This document shows, piece by piece, positions 8,145 to 16,400 of a DNA stretch of 64,000 bases; within the stretch, counting starts at the first letter, position 1; every line of letters starts with the position of its first letter. Where the stretch lies: contig CAWHKS010000013.1 in assembly GCA_963829955.1 (NCBI GenBank), positions 1 through 64,000 of the forward strand. Reading direction: 5' to 3'. This stretch comes from DASTFY01 sp963829955 (GTDB lineage: Bacteria > Actinomycetota > Acidimicrobiia > Acidimicrobiales > Ilumatobacteraceae). The position numbers were made by a program, and so were the translations under genes. Below the pieces are notes generated by a model, which did no database searches, was not told the DNA's origin, and saw only the letters and a list, made by a program, of their open reading frames with translations.

Positions 8145-9330
8145 TCATCGGGCTGCTCCTTCGAGGACCGCGCTCCGGAGACCGTGCGGGGTGCTCGCCG
8201 GCCGGCCGGCGCGCTGTGCCCGCACGCCCCGCGGCGACCGCAAGGTCCAGATCGTGGCTGCGACCGCCAACACGGCGAGGGACCACCGCGTACCGGTGCT
8301 GATGGCCAGCAGCGGCCCGGCAAGGCCGCCGGCGACCATGGCCGCGATCAGGAGCGAATCGAGCAGCCCGAACGTGGCGCTGACGGTCGGGGCTGGGAGT
8401 CGCTGCAGAAGCTCCACCGATCCGGCGGCCTCGACCATCACCACGGCGCCGCCGAACAGGGCACAGGCGGCAACGGCGAGTAGCGGGTGGCCTGTTGTCG
8501 AGAGGGTGAGCAGGGATCCGCCGGCGAGACCATGCCCAACCGCCGTGGATGAAATCCCACCGCAGAGGCGACGGCGGATCCTCCGGCGACCACCGCCACC
8601 GCGCCGAGGCCCTGGCTTGCGGTGAGCCAGCCGAGCAGACCGTCGTGGTCGTGGCGCACTTGCCGGGCGATCGCCGGGAGGAGTGCCATCGCCGCTCCCC
8701 CGAGGAAATTGACGACCAGCAAGGCGGAAACACTGGACCGCAGGGCCGGATGCAACAGCGTTCCCAAAGCCAGCCGCAGGTCATCCGCCGCTCCGCGCCC
8801 GGGCGGTCCGACCGAGGGGATCGCCCCGAGCGCGATGACGGCCGCGACCGCGAACAGGGTGATCGCCACCACCAATGCCATGCAGCCCGTACGCTCGACC
8901 ACAACGAGCGCTCCGGCCAACGCCGGGCCTGCACTGAACGCCACCGATTCGAGCACCACCACCTGGCGGCCCCATGGTTCCCGCTGCAGCTCGGCCACCG
9001 TGTCCCGTAGCCCGGCCATCAGCGCCGGATAGCAGGGGGTGCCCACGACCCCGATCAGCATGAGCAGCGCGACCGCCGCCCACGCAGGCACCGCGTGGAG
9101 GAAGGACAGCATCAACACCGTGAGCCCGAAGCGCGCGCCACAGCTGATGCGGTGACGACGCGGCCGAGTCGGCACCGGCCTGCTACCACCCCGGCCACCG
9201 GTGAGCAGACCACGTACGGAGCGATGCGTGCCATGCCCACCGAGGCGAGCCAGGCGTCGGGCAAGCCTCGCCGGGTGAATTCCACGGCAATCACCACGAA
9301 CGGCACGCCCTGGCCGACTGCGCCAGCCAC
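8145..9330 (-). pseudogene. MFS transporter, frameshifted
   Basis: Three successive frames make one Major Facilitator protein. The N-terminal part has WLASVGMARIAPYVVCSPVA. The middle has VALLMLIGVVGTPCYPALMAG, then RQVVVLESVAFSAGPALAGA and LHPALRSSVSALLVVNFLGG. The C-terminal helices are FGLLDSLLIAAMVAGGLAGP and WSLAVLAVAATIWTL. Frames change near 9170 and near 8440-8550. The first helix seems missing, because a TAG immediately precedes the GTG at 9330. Substrate is unknown. As written it cannot encode a full transporter. Confidence 0.6.
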
Positions 9331-9668
9331 CTAGGCCGCGAGCTGGCGAACCATCGCCCGCTCACCCGGCGCCGACCCGGCACCCACCGCCAGCCTCGCG
9401 ATCTACGCCGCCGCCCCCGTCCTCTACTTCATCGGCATCACCATCAGCCGCGCATCCGCGCCAGAAGGTTCGGCCCGCGAGGACTTCACGTGACACAGAT
9501 GACCCTGCTCCGCGCCAAGTGACCGCCGCGCGGTCGTGACCTGCCTGTGAAGAACCAGGCCGATAACGGTTCTCCGGAGTCCTCGACGCCGAGGTTGCTA
9601 TAGGTGACGCCTCCGGCGCGTGCCCTCAGTTTCGTGTCCAGGAACGACCGCGATGTGCCGCCGTGAGG
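9331..9668. other. Intergenic with a short membrane-protein-like remnant
   Basis: On the plus strand, 9336-9494 reads as a short open frame with a hydrophobic stretch (LAIYAAAPVLYFIGITIS) ending in a stop. It has no credible start or upstream domain and looks like the last piece of a lost membrane protein. Nothing else is supported here. Confidence 0.35.
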
Positions 9669-10310
9669 TCATCGGGTGAACGTGAGGTGGGTGACGCCGC
9701 TGGGCGTCGAGACTGCCTCCACGTCGTAGTGCTGTTCCAACGCCTCCAAGCCGTCCCACAGCCGAACGCCGCGGCCGAGCAGGATCGGTACCTGCACGAC
9801 GTGCAGGTGGTCGACGAGGCCGGCGGCGAGGAACGCGCGCATCATGGTCGGGCCACCTCCGATGCGGACGTCCTGACCGGCGGCCCCGTCCCGCGCCACC
9901 TCGAGTGCATCCGCGGGCGCGGCGTCGAGGAAGTGGAATGTCGTGCCACCCTCCATCTCCAGCGAGGGGCGCGGACGGTGGGTCAAGACGTACGTCGGCG
10001 TGTGGAACGGCGGGTTGTCACCCCACCACCCGCGCCACTCCGGGTCGTCCTGCCAGCCCGGAGGGCCGAACTTCCCCGCGCCCATGATCTCAGCACCGAT
10101 CCCGGGTCCGTGCCGATCGGCCATCGCGTCATCGAAACCCTCGGTGCCGTCCGCCTCGCCAAGGACTTCGCGGCGGGCGAACCGAGTGGCCAACAGCCAC
10201 TCGTGGAGCCGATGCCCGGCGTGGCCGAACGGCGTGTCGAGGGCCTGCCCCTCGCCGGTGGCGAACCCGTCGAGCGAGATCGAGAAGTTGTGGATGCGGA
10301 CGCGCGACAT
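9669..10310 (-). CDS. RibD C-terminal/dihydrofolate-reductase-fold protein
   Basis: 213 residues. The start MSRVRIHNFSISLDGFATG is the typical first strand of RibD-C proteins. It is followed by GGPTMMRAFLAAGLVDHLHV and the C-terminal VPILLGRGVRLWDGL, as in bacterial 'dihydrofolate reductase family' proteins that bind NADPH. The physiological substrate is unknown. Its WQDDPEWRGWWGDNPPFHTP insertion belongs to one subgroup. The ATG at 10310 was chosen because all conservation begins there, although the frame is open further upstream. It reads in the same direction as the ArsR-AHSA1 pair and is about 60 bp downstream of it. Confidence 0.8.
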   Translation of the reverse strand: MSRVRIHNFSISLDGFATGEGQALDTPFGHAGHRLHEWLLATRFARREVLGEADGTEGFDDAMADRHGPGIGAEIMGAGKFGPPGWQDDPEWRGWWGDNPPFHTPTYVLTHRPRPSLEMEGGTTFHFLDAAPADALEVARDGAAGQDVRIGGGPTMMRAFLAAGLVDHLHVVQVPILLGRGVRLWDGLEALEQHYDVEAVSTPSGVTHLTFTR

Positions 10311-10371
10311 AGCGGCTCCTTCGGCGGGTGGTGGTCCGTCGGACTGGTTGACTGAGTCCCTCAGCGAGACT

Positions 10372-10875
10372 TCATTGGCCGTGGGATTCAGGCGGCCCAA
10401 GATGGTGAGCGAGCTTCTGCATCGTCTGCAGACCGAGCTCGACAGCGCCGAAGCCGATCTTCGCATCTCGCTGCTCGGCGGTTGGGTGAAGCTGCCGCAG
10501 TGTCAACACCGTCTTTCCATCGGCTTGTTCGTCGAGGGTGATCGTCACTCGGAAGCGTGCCGGGTCATCGTCAGCGTCGGACCCGTGATCCAGCACCAAT
10601 CTCTCGACTGGAACGACTTCGAGGTAATCGAAGCGATTCGTGAACACGGTTCCGTCTCCGGCGACCATGTCGAAGCACGCTCGACCTCCCGGGCGCACGT
10701 CCATCTCTCGGACTGTGCACGTGAATCCGTCGGGGCCGAACCATTGGCAGAACGCATCTGCATCGGTCCACGCGGCGAACACCGCTTCGCGTGTGGCGTC
10801 AAGAACTCGAACGAGGACGATCTCGCGGTCGAGAGCCCACGTCGTCGGGTCGGTGATGGTCGGGGTACTGCTCAT
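10372..10875 (-). CDS. SRPBCC/AHSA1-family protein
   Basis: 167 residues with the START/AHSA1 pattern: LDATREAVFAAWTDADAFCQWFGP near the N-terminus, the RPGGRACFDM strand, and a C-terminal long helix FGAVELGLQTMQKLAHHL. The fold is a ligand-binding helix-grip, and no ligand is assigned. The start overlaps the ArsR stop as ATGA, so the two are co-translated. This ArsR-SRPBCC arrangement is widespread in actinobacteria. Confidence 0.85.
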   Translation of the reverse strand: MSSTPTITDPTTWALDREIVLVRVLDATREAVFAAWTDADAFCQWFGPDGFTCTVREMDVRPGGRACFDMVAGDGTVFTNRFDYLEVVPVERLVLDHGSDADDDPARFRVTITLDEQADGKTVLTLRQLHPTAEQRDAKIGFGAVELGLQTMQKLAHHLGPPESHGQ

Positions 10876-11237
10876 GGCTTCTCCGATGTCGGTGGGGATA
10901 CGGTTCGGTCAGACGTGCGCCGGAGGTGCGCATCGAGGCGGTCGAGACGCTGCTCCCATGCAGCTCGGGTGTGCTCGGCCCATGCGGCGATCTCGACCAG
11001 GGGCTCCGGCCGCAACTGGCATGGCCGCCGTTGTCCATCTCGGCCGCGACTGATCAGACCGGCCCGCTCGAGGACCTTCAGATGGCGGGAGATGGCCGGG
11101 AGACTGATCGGGAATGGCTCGGCCAACTCGAGCACGGTTGCCTCACCGTCGGCCAACCGACGCACGATCGAGCGCCGCGTCGGGTCCGACAAGGCGGCGA
11201 AGACGACGTCGAACCGATCGGTTGCCGTCACGGTCAT
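10872..11237 (-). CDS. ArsR-family repressor
   Basis: 121-residue winged helix with VVFAALSDPTRRSIVRRLADG, then AEPFPISLPAISRHLKVLERAGLI and ISRGRDGQRRPCQL, the standard ArsR core. No CxC metal site is visible in the recognition helix, so it belongs to the non-metal ArsR group that travels with AHSA1 proteins. A palindrome inside its own promoter indicates autoregulation of the two-gene operon. Confidence 0.85.
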   Translation of the reverse strand: MTVTATDRFDVVFAALSDPTRRSIVRRLADGEATVLELAEPFPISLPAISRHLKVLERAGLISRGRDGQRRPCQLRPEPLVEIAAWAEHTRAAWEQRLDRLDAHLRRTSDRTVSPPTSEKP

Positions 11238-11274
11238 CGTTGCCGTCGCTCCTGTCGATACTTCACAGATTGGT

Positions 11275-11303
11275 TATTTAACAGAGTGACTACATATAGT
11301 CAA
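11275..11303 (-). promoter_or_regulatory. Promoter with embedded ArsR operator
   Basis: On the minus strand, TTGACT (11303-11298) and TAAATA (11280-11275) are separated by exactly 17 bp, a near-consensus sigma-70 type promoter. The dyad TGACTA-CATA-TAGTCA (11287-11302) overlaps the -35 box and spacer, where a bound ArsR dimer would block RNA polymerase. Confidence 0.7.
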
Positions 11304-11357
11304 GGGCGCCCGGAGTGTCGATGCGGAAGGAGCCTCTCGGCGCTCCACGCGGTTCGG

Positions 11358-12002
11358 TCAGAGCAGAGCGGCGGTGAGCGCGGCGGCGACCCACTGGCCG
11401 TAGTGGTCAGGCGTCCAGCCGCGTTCGATGACAAGGAGTTGGTAGAGCTCGGCGGAGTTGTAGGTCCACAGGGTGTCGCGGGCGTCGTCGATGCTGACGT
11501 CGTTGCGCAGCTGGCCACGCTCGTGGAGGGCGGTGGCAAAGATGGTCATCCCGGCGAGGCGTTCGGCTTGCAGCTCTGTCCACACAGCACGGGCGTCGGG
11601 GTCGGCGGCGGCGGCATCGCGGATGACGAGTTGGACGGGGACGTGACGCGGGGCGGCGGTGGCGAGGAACTCGCCGTAGAGACGCAACATCGTCTGCGGG
11701 TCTGGCTCATTGCGCACCTTGGACAGCGCCTCGCGTTCGAGCATCGGCACCGCCTCATCGTCGCCGGCGATCGCGATGTCGAAGACTGCTTTGGCGAGGC
11801 GGGGTTTGTTGGCGAACGCCTTGTAGACGGTCTGCACGGCGACGCCGGCAGACGCGGCGACGGCGGGCATGGTGGTGGCGGCGAAGCCGTCGGTGAGGAA
11901 CAGGTGGTGGGCGGCGTCGATGATGGACCGGCGCGTGCGGCGTGCTTGTTCTTGACGTGTCGACGAGTGATAGGGCCGGCGGACCTTGACTTTCTCCCTC
12001 AT
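11358..12002 (-). CDS. TetR-family repressor
   Basis: 214 residues. The N-terminal helix-turn-helix (ARRTRRSIIDAAHHLFLTDG, then MPAVAASAGVAVQTVYKAFA) is classic TetR. The C-terminal ligand domain ends YGQWVAAALTAALL and carries the DARAVW/AERLAGM helices of a common actinobacterial subgroup. It is divergent from the small gene at 12066, with a perfect 7-bp-arm palindrome between them. Ligand unknown. Confidence 0.85.
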   Translation of the reverse strand: MREKVKVRRPYHSSTRQEQARRTRRSIIDAAHHLFLTDGFAATTMPAVAASAGVAVQTVYKAFANKPRLAKAVFDIAIAGDDEAVPMLEREALSKVRNEPDPQTMLRLYGEFLATAAPRHVPVQLVIRDAAAADPDARAVWTELQAERLAGMTIFATALHERGQLRNDVSIDDARDTLWTYNSAELYQLLVIERGWTPDHYGQWVAAALTAALL

Positions 12003-12014
12003 TCGGTAGAAGCT

Positions 12015-12031
12015 CCTCTATTAGATAGAGG
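12015..12031. promoter_or_regulatory. TetR operator
   Basis: CCTCTAT-TAG-ATAGAGG is a perfect inverted repeat with 7-bp arms and a 3-bp centre. It lies 13 bp from the TetR start and 35 bp upstream of the divergent gene, ideal for repressing both. Confidence 0.7.
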
Positions 12032-12065
12032 TGATTCTACTGCAACCGAGTGCCAAGGAGGAGTG

Positions 12066-12356
12066 ATGCCATACGCATTGGAGTTCGAGGTTCCTGGGAA
12101 CGAGGCGTTGTACGAACGAGTGAAGGCCATGATCGGCGACGAGCATCCTGCAGGACTGGTCGTCCACATGGTGGTGAAGACCGGTTCGGGGCTGCGTCAC
12201 ATCGAGGTGTGGGACAGCGTCGACGAGCACGAGCGGTTCCACCGCGATCGCGTCGAGCCGGCCGTGCACACCGTGCTGCAATCAATCGGTGTGAGCGACA
12301 TGCCAGCCCACGAGCACGACGTGCTCGATCTGATCGACCTGCAGGTTGCGTCATGA
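12066..12356 (+). CDS. Small uncharacterised protein controlled by TetR
   Basis: 96 residues (MPYALEFEVPGNEALYERVK ...). The sequence suggests an alpha/beta ferredoxin-like or antibiotic-biosynthesis-monooxygenase-like barrel: GLVVHMVVKTGSGLRHIEVWDS followed by the helix EHERFHRDRVEPAVHTVLQ. Function is unknown, and the dimeric alpha-beta barrel reading is inference. A strong AAGGAGGA ribosome site precedes the ATG. It is the only intact gene downstream of the TetR operator in this direction. Confidence 0.65.
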   Translation: MPYALEFEVPGNEALYERVKAMIGDEHPAGLVVHMVVKTGSGLRHIEVWDSVDEHERFHRDRVEPAVHTVLQSIGVSDMPAHEHDVLDLIDLQVAS

Positions 12357-12445
12357 AGGACACGCGCGATCCTGCTCCCACTCACGCGACGCTTGCGACC
12401 TTTCACATGGATCTGTCAAGAGAGGCTGAGCAACACACGGGCTGA
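12353..12445 (+). CDS. Possible 30-residue small ORF coupled to the upstream gene
   Basis: ATG overlaps the preceding TGA (ATGA) and opens a 30-codon frame with no recognisable domain. The coupling is the only support. It may be the start of a longer gene lost to a frameshift. Confidence 0.2.
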   Translation: MKDTRDPAPTHATLATFHMDLSREAEQHTG

Positions 12446-12715
12446 ATCGAACCTTCAAACCGTGACTCGACTGGGCTGGTAACGCAGAGCGACCGCCCCT
12501 TGCCCCGAACTCCTGGCGCCCCTACGAATCGAGCATCCGGCAACGCTTCGACCTCGGTGAGTAGCCCGCGGAAGTCGACGACCTCGAGGGCTTCGGCCGG
12601 TGTGGCCAAGACCGACGGCGCGGTCGCCAAGGCGAGGAGGCGACCGAGGAGACGCGCCTTGGTTACATCGCAGGGTCCGCGGGTACGCGCGACAGATCAG
12701 GACGGAGGTGAACTG
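12446..12715. other. Intergenic with a weak minus-strand frame
   Basis: A minus-strand frame (about 12684 to 12403, including TPAEALEVVDFRGLLTEVEALPD when read in two parts) has protein-like composition. It has no clear start, ribosome site or family. It may be a fragment. Nothing else is supported. Confidence 0.25.
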
Positions 12716-12949
12716 ATGGCTGAACTATCCGCCGAGAAGCGAGAGAAGCTACCTGCGAAGGACTTCGGATTGCCCGAGAAGGCACGCACGAAAGAGGCCA
12801 AGAAGCAGTCGGGCAACTATCCGATGCCGGACGAGGCCCACGCCCGCAACGCCAAGGCCCGCGCCGCCCAGCAGCGCAAGGCTGGCAACTTGACGAAGGC
12901 CGAAGAGGAACGGATCGACCGCAAGGCCGACAAGAAGCTCGACGACTGA
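12716..12949 (+). CDS. Small Lys/Ala-rich hypothetical protein
   Basis: 77 residues, highly charged and predicted helical: KREKLPAKDFGLPEKART, then YPMPDEAHARNAKARAAQQ and TKAEEERIDRKADKKL. The PAKDFGLP...YPMPDEAHARNAKARA pattern matches small conserved proteins of unknown function that often sit beside phage-like or stress genes. GGAGGTG lies seven bases before the ATG. It probably binds nucleic acid or protein non-enzymatically, which is inference. Confidence 0.65.
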   Translation: MAELSAEKREKLPAKDFGLPEKARTKEAKKQSGNYPMPDEAHARNAKARAAQQRKAGNLTKAEEERIDRKADKKLDD

Positions 12950-13018
12950 CCGAAGGCCGCCGCTCGTCGCCGGTCGTTCTCCACCCGGTCCGATGACGCT
13001 GGCGGGCAGACTGCGGTC

Positions 13019-13519
13019 GTGCTGTCGGCCGGGACGATCAGGACGATTCGGCTTGTTCTGACGCCCCTCGTCGCTGGCGACGCGGAAGCAATGGTCGACG
13101 TCCTGGCCGACCAGCGAATGCACGAGTTCACCGGAGGGCATCCTCCGTCGTTGAAGGACCTCCGATCGCGCTACCAGAGCCTCGAGTCCGGACGTTCGCC
13201 TGAGGGCCATGAGGCGTGGCTCAATTGGATCGTGCGTCTCCATGATGACGTGCAACCGGTTGGTGTGATGCAGGCGACGGTGACATCGGATGGATTATCG
13301 GCCGACGTGGCCTGGGAGGTCGGCGTCGCCTCGCAGGGCAAGGGGTTCGCTTCAGAAGCGGCGACCGCCGTCGTCGGGTGGCTCATCGAACAGGGTGTCC
13401 TGAACGTGCGTGCGCTCATCCATCCCGAGCACGTCGCCTCGGCCGTCGTCGCCTCCCGAGCCGGGCTCAGCGCTACGGACGAATGTGTGGGCGATGAGAT
13501 CGTGTGGCGTCGAAGGTGA
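13019..13519 (+). CDS. GNAT-family N-acetyltransferase
   Basis: 166 residues of the RimJ/RimL type: IRTIRLVLTPLVAGDAEAMV at the N-terminus, the acetyl-CoA-binding stretch WEVGVASQGKGFASEAATAV (a Q-x-x-G-x-A/G motif variant), and VRALIHPEHVASAVVASRAGL near the end. Such enzymes acetylate amino groups on proteins or small molecules, with no substrate assigned. GTG start. Confidence 0.8.
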   Translation: MLSAGTIRTIRLVLTPLVAGDAEAMVDVLADQRMHEFTGGHPPSLKDLRSRYQSLESGRSPEGHEAWLNWIVRLHDDVQPVGVMQATVTSDGLSADVAWEVGVASQGKGFASEAATAVVGWLIEQGVLNVRALIHPEHVASAVVASRAGLSATDECVGDEIVWRRR

Positions 13520-13551
13520 GCTGGGGATCACCGAGAACGCGAGTGCAACTC

Positions 13552-14208
13552 CTAGGAGTCGGAGCCTGGCGGGGCTGACGCGCGGTCGGGACGTGTCATG
13601 TCACCCGTCGCTGGGGTGCCACCGGCGCGTGCGTACCGGACGAGGACGGCGCCGCGAGGAGACGTGATCGCCGGTTCGACGAGCGTGAGGTTCGACGGCA
13701 CGGTGCCTTCGGCGAAGACCTGCTTGCCCGTCCCGAGCAGGATCGGGTAGATCCAGAGCGACAGTCGGTCGAACAGGCCTTCGGCGATGAGCGTCTGCAC
13801 CAGGTCGAGGCTGCCGATCACGTGCACGTTGGCGTGACGTCCGCGCAGCTCCGCGACGGCCGACGCCAGATCGGCGCCGAGCAACGTGGAGTTCGCCCAC
13901 TCGAGCGTCGGAGTGCCCCGTGAAGCGACGTACTTCGGAACCCGGTTGAAGAGCCGAGCGATCTCCGAATCAACGCCCTGCTCCTGATCGGGCCAGTAGG
14001 AGGCGAAGATGTCATAGGTACGTCGGCCCAGCAGGAGTGCGTCCAATCCCTCCATGCCGGCCCCGACCTGCTCGCCGACCACCTCGTCGAGCAAGGGCGC
14101 CTGCCACCCTCCGAACGGGAACCCGCCCTCGGTGTCCTCCTCAGGTCCGCCAGGGGCTTGGGCGACGCCGTCGAGCGTCGTGAACAGGTCGATGTGGATG
14201 AGTCCCAT
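13552..14208 (-). CDS. RibD C-terminal/dihydrofolate-reductase-fold protein
   Basis: 218 residues, second RibD-C protein in the window. MGLIHIDLFTTLDGVAQAPGGP is the first strand with the conserved D-G. LLLGRRTYDIFASYWP, VHVIGSLDLVQTLIAEGLFD and WIYPILLGTGKQVF complete the NADPH-binding fold. It is only distantly similar to the protein at 9669. The last 20 residues are unstructured. Its start lies 118 bp from the divergent hemerythrin gene. Confidence 0.85.
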   Translation of the reverse strand: MGLIHIDLFTTLDGVAQAPGGPEEDTEGGFPFGGWQAPLLDEVVGEQVGAGMEGLDALLLGRRTYDIFASYWPDQEQGVDSEIARLFNRVPKYVASRGTPTLEWANSTLLGADLASAVAELRGRHANVHVIGSLDLVQTLIAEGLFDRLSLWIYPILLGTGKQVFAEGTVPSNLTLVEPAITSPRGAVLVRYARAGGTPATGDMTRPDRASAPPGSDS

Positions 14209-14325
14209 GGTGTGCTCCTCTCAGGCTTCGAATGTTTCCACCACGACAACGAACGCCGTGCTCCGATTCGACACGTCCCGTGGGTCTGGAAGGCGCGACC
14301 ATGGGTCTTCGAGAAGCGAGGGACC

Positions 14326-14775
14326 ATGACGATCTTCGAGGACCTGCGAGAGAGCCACGCGGTGCAGCGATCGCTCGCCCGCACCATGACTCACGCTCGT
14401 GCCTCCGCTGCCCACCGTCGAGCCGCGTTCCTCGCGCTCGCCCACGAACTCGATGCGCACGCCACGGCCGAGGAGCGTCATTTCTACGTACCGCTGCTGA
14501 TGGACGATGCAGGGCTCAGTGTCAGTCGACATGCACTCGCGGACCATCACAAGGCCGAGGAACTGGTCGAGCAGCTGCGAGGCGTGGAGCCCGCTACCGA
14601 CCGATTCTCCGGCCTCGCCCGACAACTGTCCAAGGAAGTCCGCGACCATCTGGACGAAGAGGAGCACGGGACCTTCCAACTCGCAGGCAAGCTCTTCTCC
14701 AAGACGCGACAGAAGCAACTCGCCCGGGACTACCGCGCCGAGTACGCCAAGCGCGGTGGCCCCTTCACGATCTGA
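14326..14775 (+). CDS. Hemerythrin HHE-domain protein
   Basis: 149 residues forming a four-helix bundle with iron-ligand histidines in the family pattern: LRESHAVQR, ELDAHATAEERHFY, ALADHHKAEEL and LSKEVRDHLDEEEHG. Members bind a diiron centre and sense or scavenge O2 or NO, and some act in regulation. The frame is open further upstream, but the ATG at 14326 begins the conserved domain. Confidence 0.85.
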   Translation: MTIFEDLRESHAVQRSLARTMTHARASAAHRRAAFLALAHELDAHATAEERHFYVPLLMDDAGLSVSRHALADHHKAEELVEQLRGVEPATDRFSGLARQLSKEVRDHLDEEEHGTFQLAGKLFSKTRQKQLARDYRAEYAKRGGPFTI

Positions 14776-14790
14776 CGTGGGCCCTGCGGC

Positions 14791-15515
14791 ATGACCTCTC
14801 GGCTCGTCGCCCTCTCGTTCGATGCGAACGATCCGGTTCGTCTGGAGCGCTTCTGGGCCGCCGCACTGCGCTGGGACATCGACGAGTCCCCGGATGAGAT
14901 CGCGCTCGTGCCGACGGATGACACCAGGTTCCGGATCCTTTCCGTGCGCTGCCGGAGCAGAAGACGGGCTAAGAACCGCATCCATCTCGATCTGACGACG
15001 ACGACCCTCGCCGACCAGCGGGAGACGGTAGAGCAGTTGGTCGAGTTCGGCGCTCGTCACGTCGACATCGGCCAGGGCCCGGACGACGAGCACGTCGTGC
15101 TCGCCGATCCCGAAGGCAACGAGCTGTGCGTCATCGAGCCGGGCAACAACTTCCTCGCCGACTGCGCCGTGTCGGATCGATCACCTGCGACGGCACGCGG
15201 ACGGTCGGCTGCTTCTGGAGCGAAGTGCTCGGATGGCCGTTGGTCTGGGATCAGGACGAAGAGACCGCGATCCGGGCCGGACGGGACCGGCCGTTCATCA
15301 CCTGGGGTCCGCCACTCGTGCCCAAGTCCGGGAAGAACAGGCTCCACCTCGAGATCGCTCCGACCGGCCACGCTGGTCAGCGAGCAGAGCTGGACCGCCT
15401 CGTCGCTCTCGCAGCGACCCCACTCGACATCAGCCACGGCGCAGTCGACCGGGCGATGATGGCCGAACCCGATGACAACGAGTTCTGTGTGCCGAGGCCT
15501 CGGCAGCGCGCGTAA
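14791..15515 (+). pseudogene. Two-domain VOC (glyoxalase/bleomycin-resistance-like) protein, frameshifted
   Basis: The first frame gives a VOC module (SRLVALSFDANDPVRLERFW ... VLADPEGNELCVIEPGNNFL). The second frame gives another (CFWSEVLGWPLVWDQDEETA ... KNRLHLEIAPTGHAGQRAEL ... EPDDNEFCV). The two belong to one protein of about 240 residues, split by a single frameshift near 15170. VOC proteins bind metals and small molecules, with no substrate assigned. Confidence 0.65.
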
Positions 15516-15542
15516 CCGTCTCGCCGACGGGCCCAAAAATAC

Positions 15543-15558
15543 ATCAATCTCAATTGAT
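15543..15558. promoter_or_regulatory. ArsR operator
   Basis: ATCAAT-CTCA-ATTGAT is a perfect inverted repeat with 6-bp arms, the form typical of ArsR/SmtB operators. A TTGATT box overlapping its right arm and TACGCT 18 bp later make a plausible promoter. Transcription would start close to the GTG at 15591. Confidence 0.6.
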
Positions 15559-15590
15559 TGGACTCGTCTGTCCAGGGTACGCTGGAACCA

Positions 15591-16400
15591 GTGGAGCCGA
15601 TCACCACAGGAGATACGAGGGTGGACGAGCCGCCGGGGTTCGTGCGTCTGATCGCGCACCCGTTGCGCTGGCGATTGCTACGCGAGCTGGTGCGGAGCGA
15701 TCGGACCGTCAAGGAGTTGACGGTGCTGATCGGCGAGCCCCAGAACCTGGTGTCGTACCACCTGCGTCTGCTCCGCGATGGTGCTCTTGTGACCGCGCGC
15801 CGGAGCTCGGCAGACGGGCGCGACAGCTACTACTCCATCGACCTCGTTGCCTGTCGAACCAAGCTCCGCGAGGCGGGCTACGCGCTGCATCCTGCGCTCG
15901 GGTCGATGTCGCCGCCATCCGCCCATCGAACGATCGGGCGAACGCGGCACAGACCGCGAGTGCTGTTCCTGTGCACGGGGAACAGCGCGCGCTCCCAGAT
16001 CGCCGAGGCACTGCTCGAGCGCAAGTCAGGCGGCGTCATCCGAGCCGCCAGCGCTGGAAGCCATCCGAAACCGCTTCATCCGAATGCCGTTCGCGTCCTC
16101 CGAAGGCGTGGCATCGACATCAGCGGTAACCGCACGAAGCACCTTGACGAGTTCGTCGCGCAGCGGTTCGACACGGTCATCACCCTGTGCGATCGCGTTC
16201 GCGAGGTGTGCCCGGAGTTCCCGTCCGAACCTGAGCGGGTGCATTGGTCCGTCCCAGACCCGGCGGCTGAGGGCGAGACCAATCGTTCGTCGTACCCGGC
16301 GTTCGAGCGCACCGCGGTCGAGCTCGAGACACGCATCGACTTCCGACTCTTACAGCTGGCAGGAAACGCAACGAGGAGATCCGAACATGCCGAACGATGA
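15591..16400 (+). CDS. ArsR-type repressor fused to arsenate-reductase/LMW phosphatase
   Basis: 269 residues in two domains. The N-terminal 100 are an ArsR winged helix (FVRLIAHPLRWRLLRELVRS, then VKELTVLIGEPQNLVSYHLRLL). The C-terminal half is a low-molecular-weight phosphatase/ArsC-like domain with P-loop CTGNSARSQ (Cys128) and the acid region HWSVPDPAAEGE. Known relatives reduce arsenate or dephosphorylate tyrosine. The fusion suggests a protein that senses and acts on the same oxyanion. No CxC metal pair is visible in the ArsR part. The GTG at 15591 fits the predicted promoter as a leaderless start; an in-frame TTG lies 33 bp earlier. Confidence 0.8.
   Translation: MEPITTGDTRVDEPPGFVRLIAHPLRWRLLRELVRSDRTVKELTVLIGEPQNLVSYHLRLLRDGALVTARRSSADGRDSYYSIDLVACRTKLREAGYALHPALGSMSPPSAHRTIGRTRHRPRVLFLCTGNSARSQIAEALLERKSGGVIRAASAGSHPKPLHPNAVRVLRRRGIDISGNRTKHLDEFVAQRFDTVITLCDRVREVCPEFPSEPERVHWSVPDPAAEGETNRSSYPAFERTAVELETRIDFRLLQLAGNATRRSEHAER

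Noticed and set aside
12403..12684. A minus-strand protein-coding gene
   Set aside because: Composition is protein-like, but there is no start with a ribosome site and no recognisable family, so it is recorded only as a weak frame.
1..13000. Prophage or integrative element
   Set aside because: The tmRNA-like end and worn genes suggested one, but no integrase, terminase, capsid or conjugation gene is seen.
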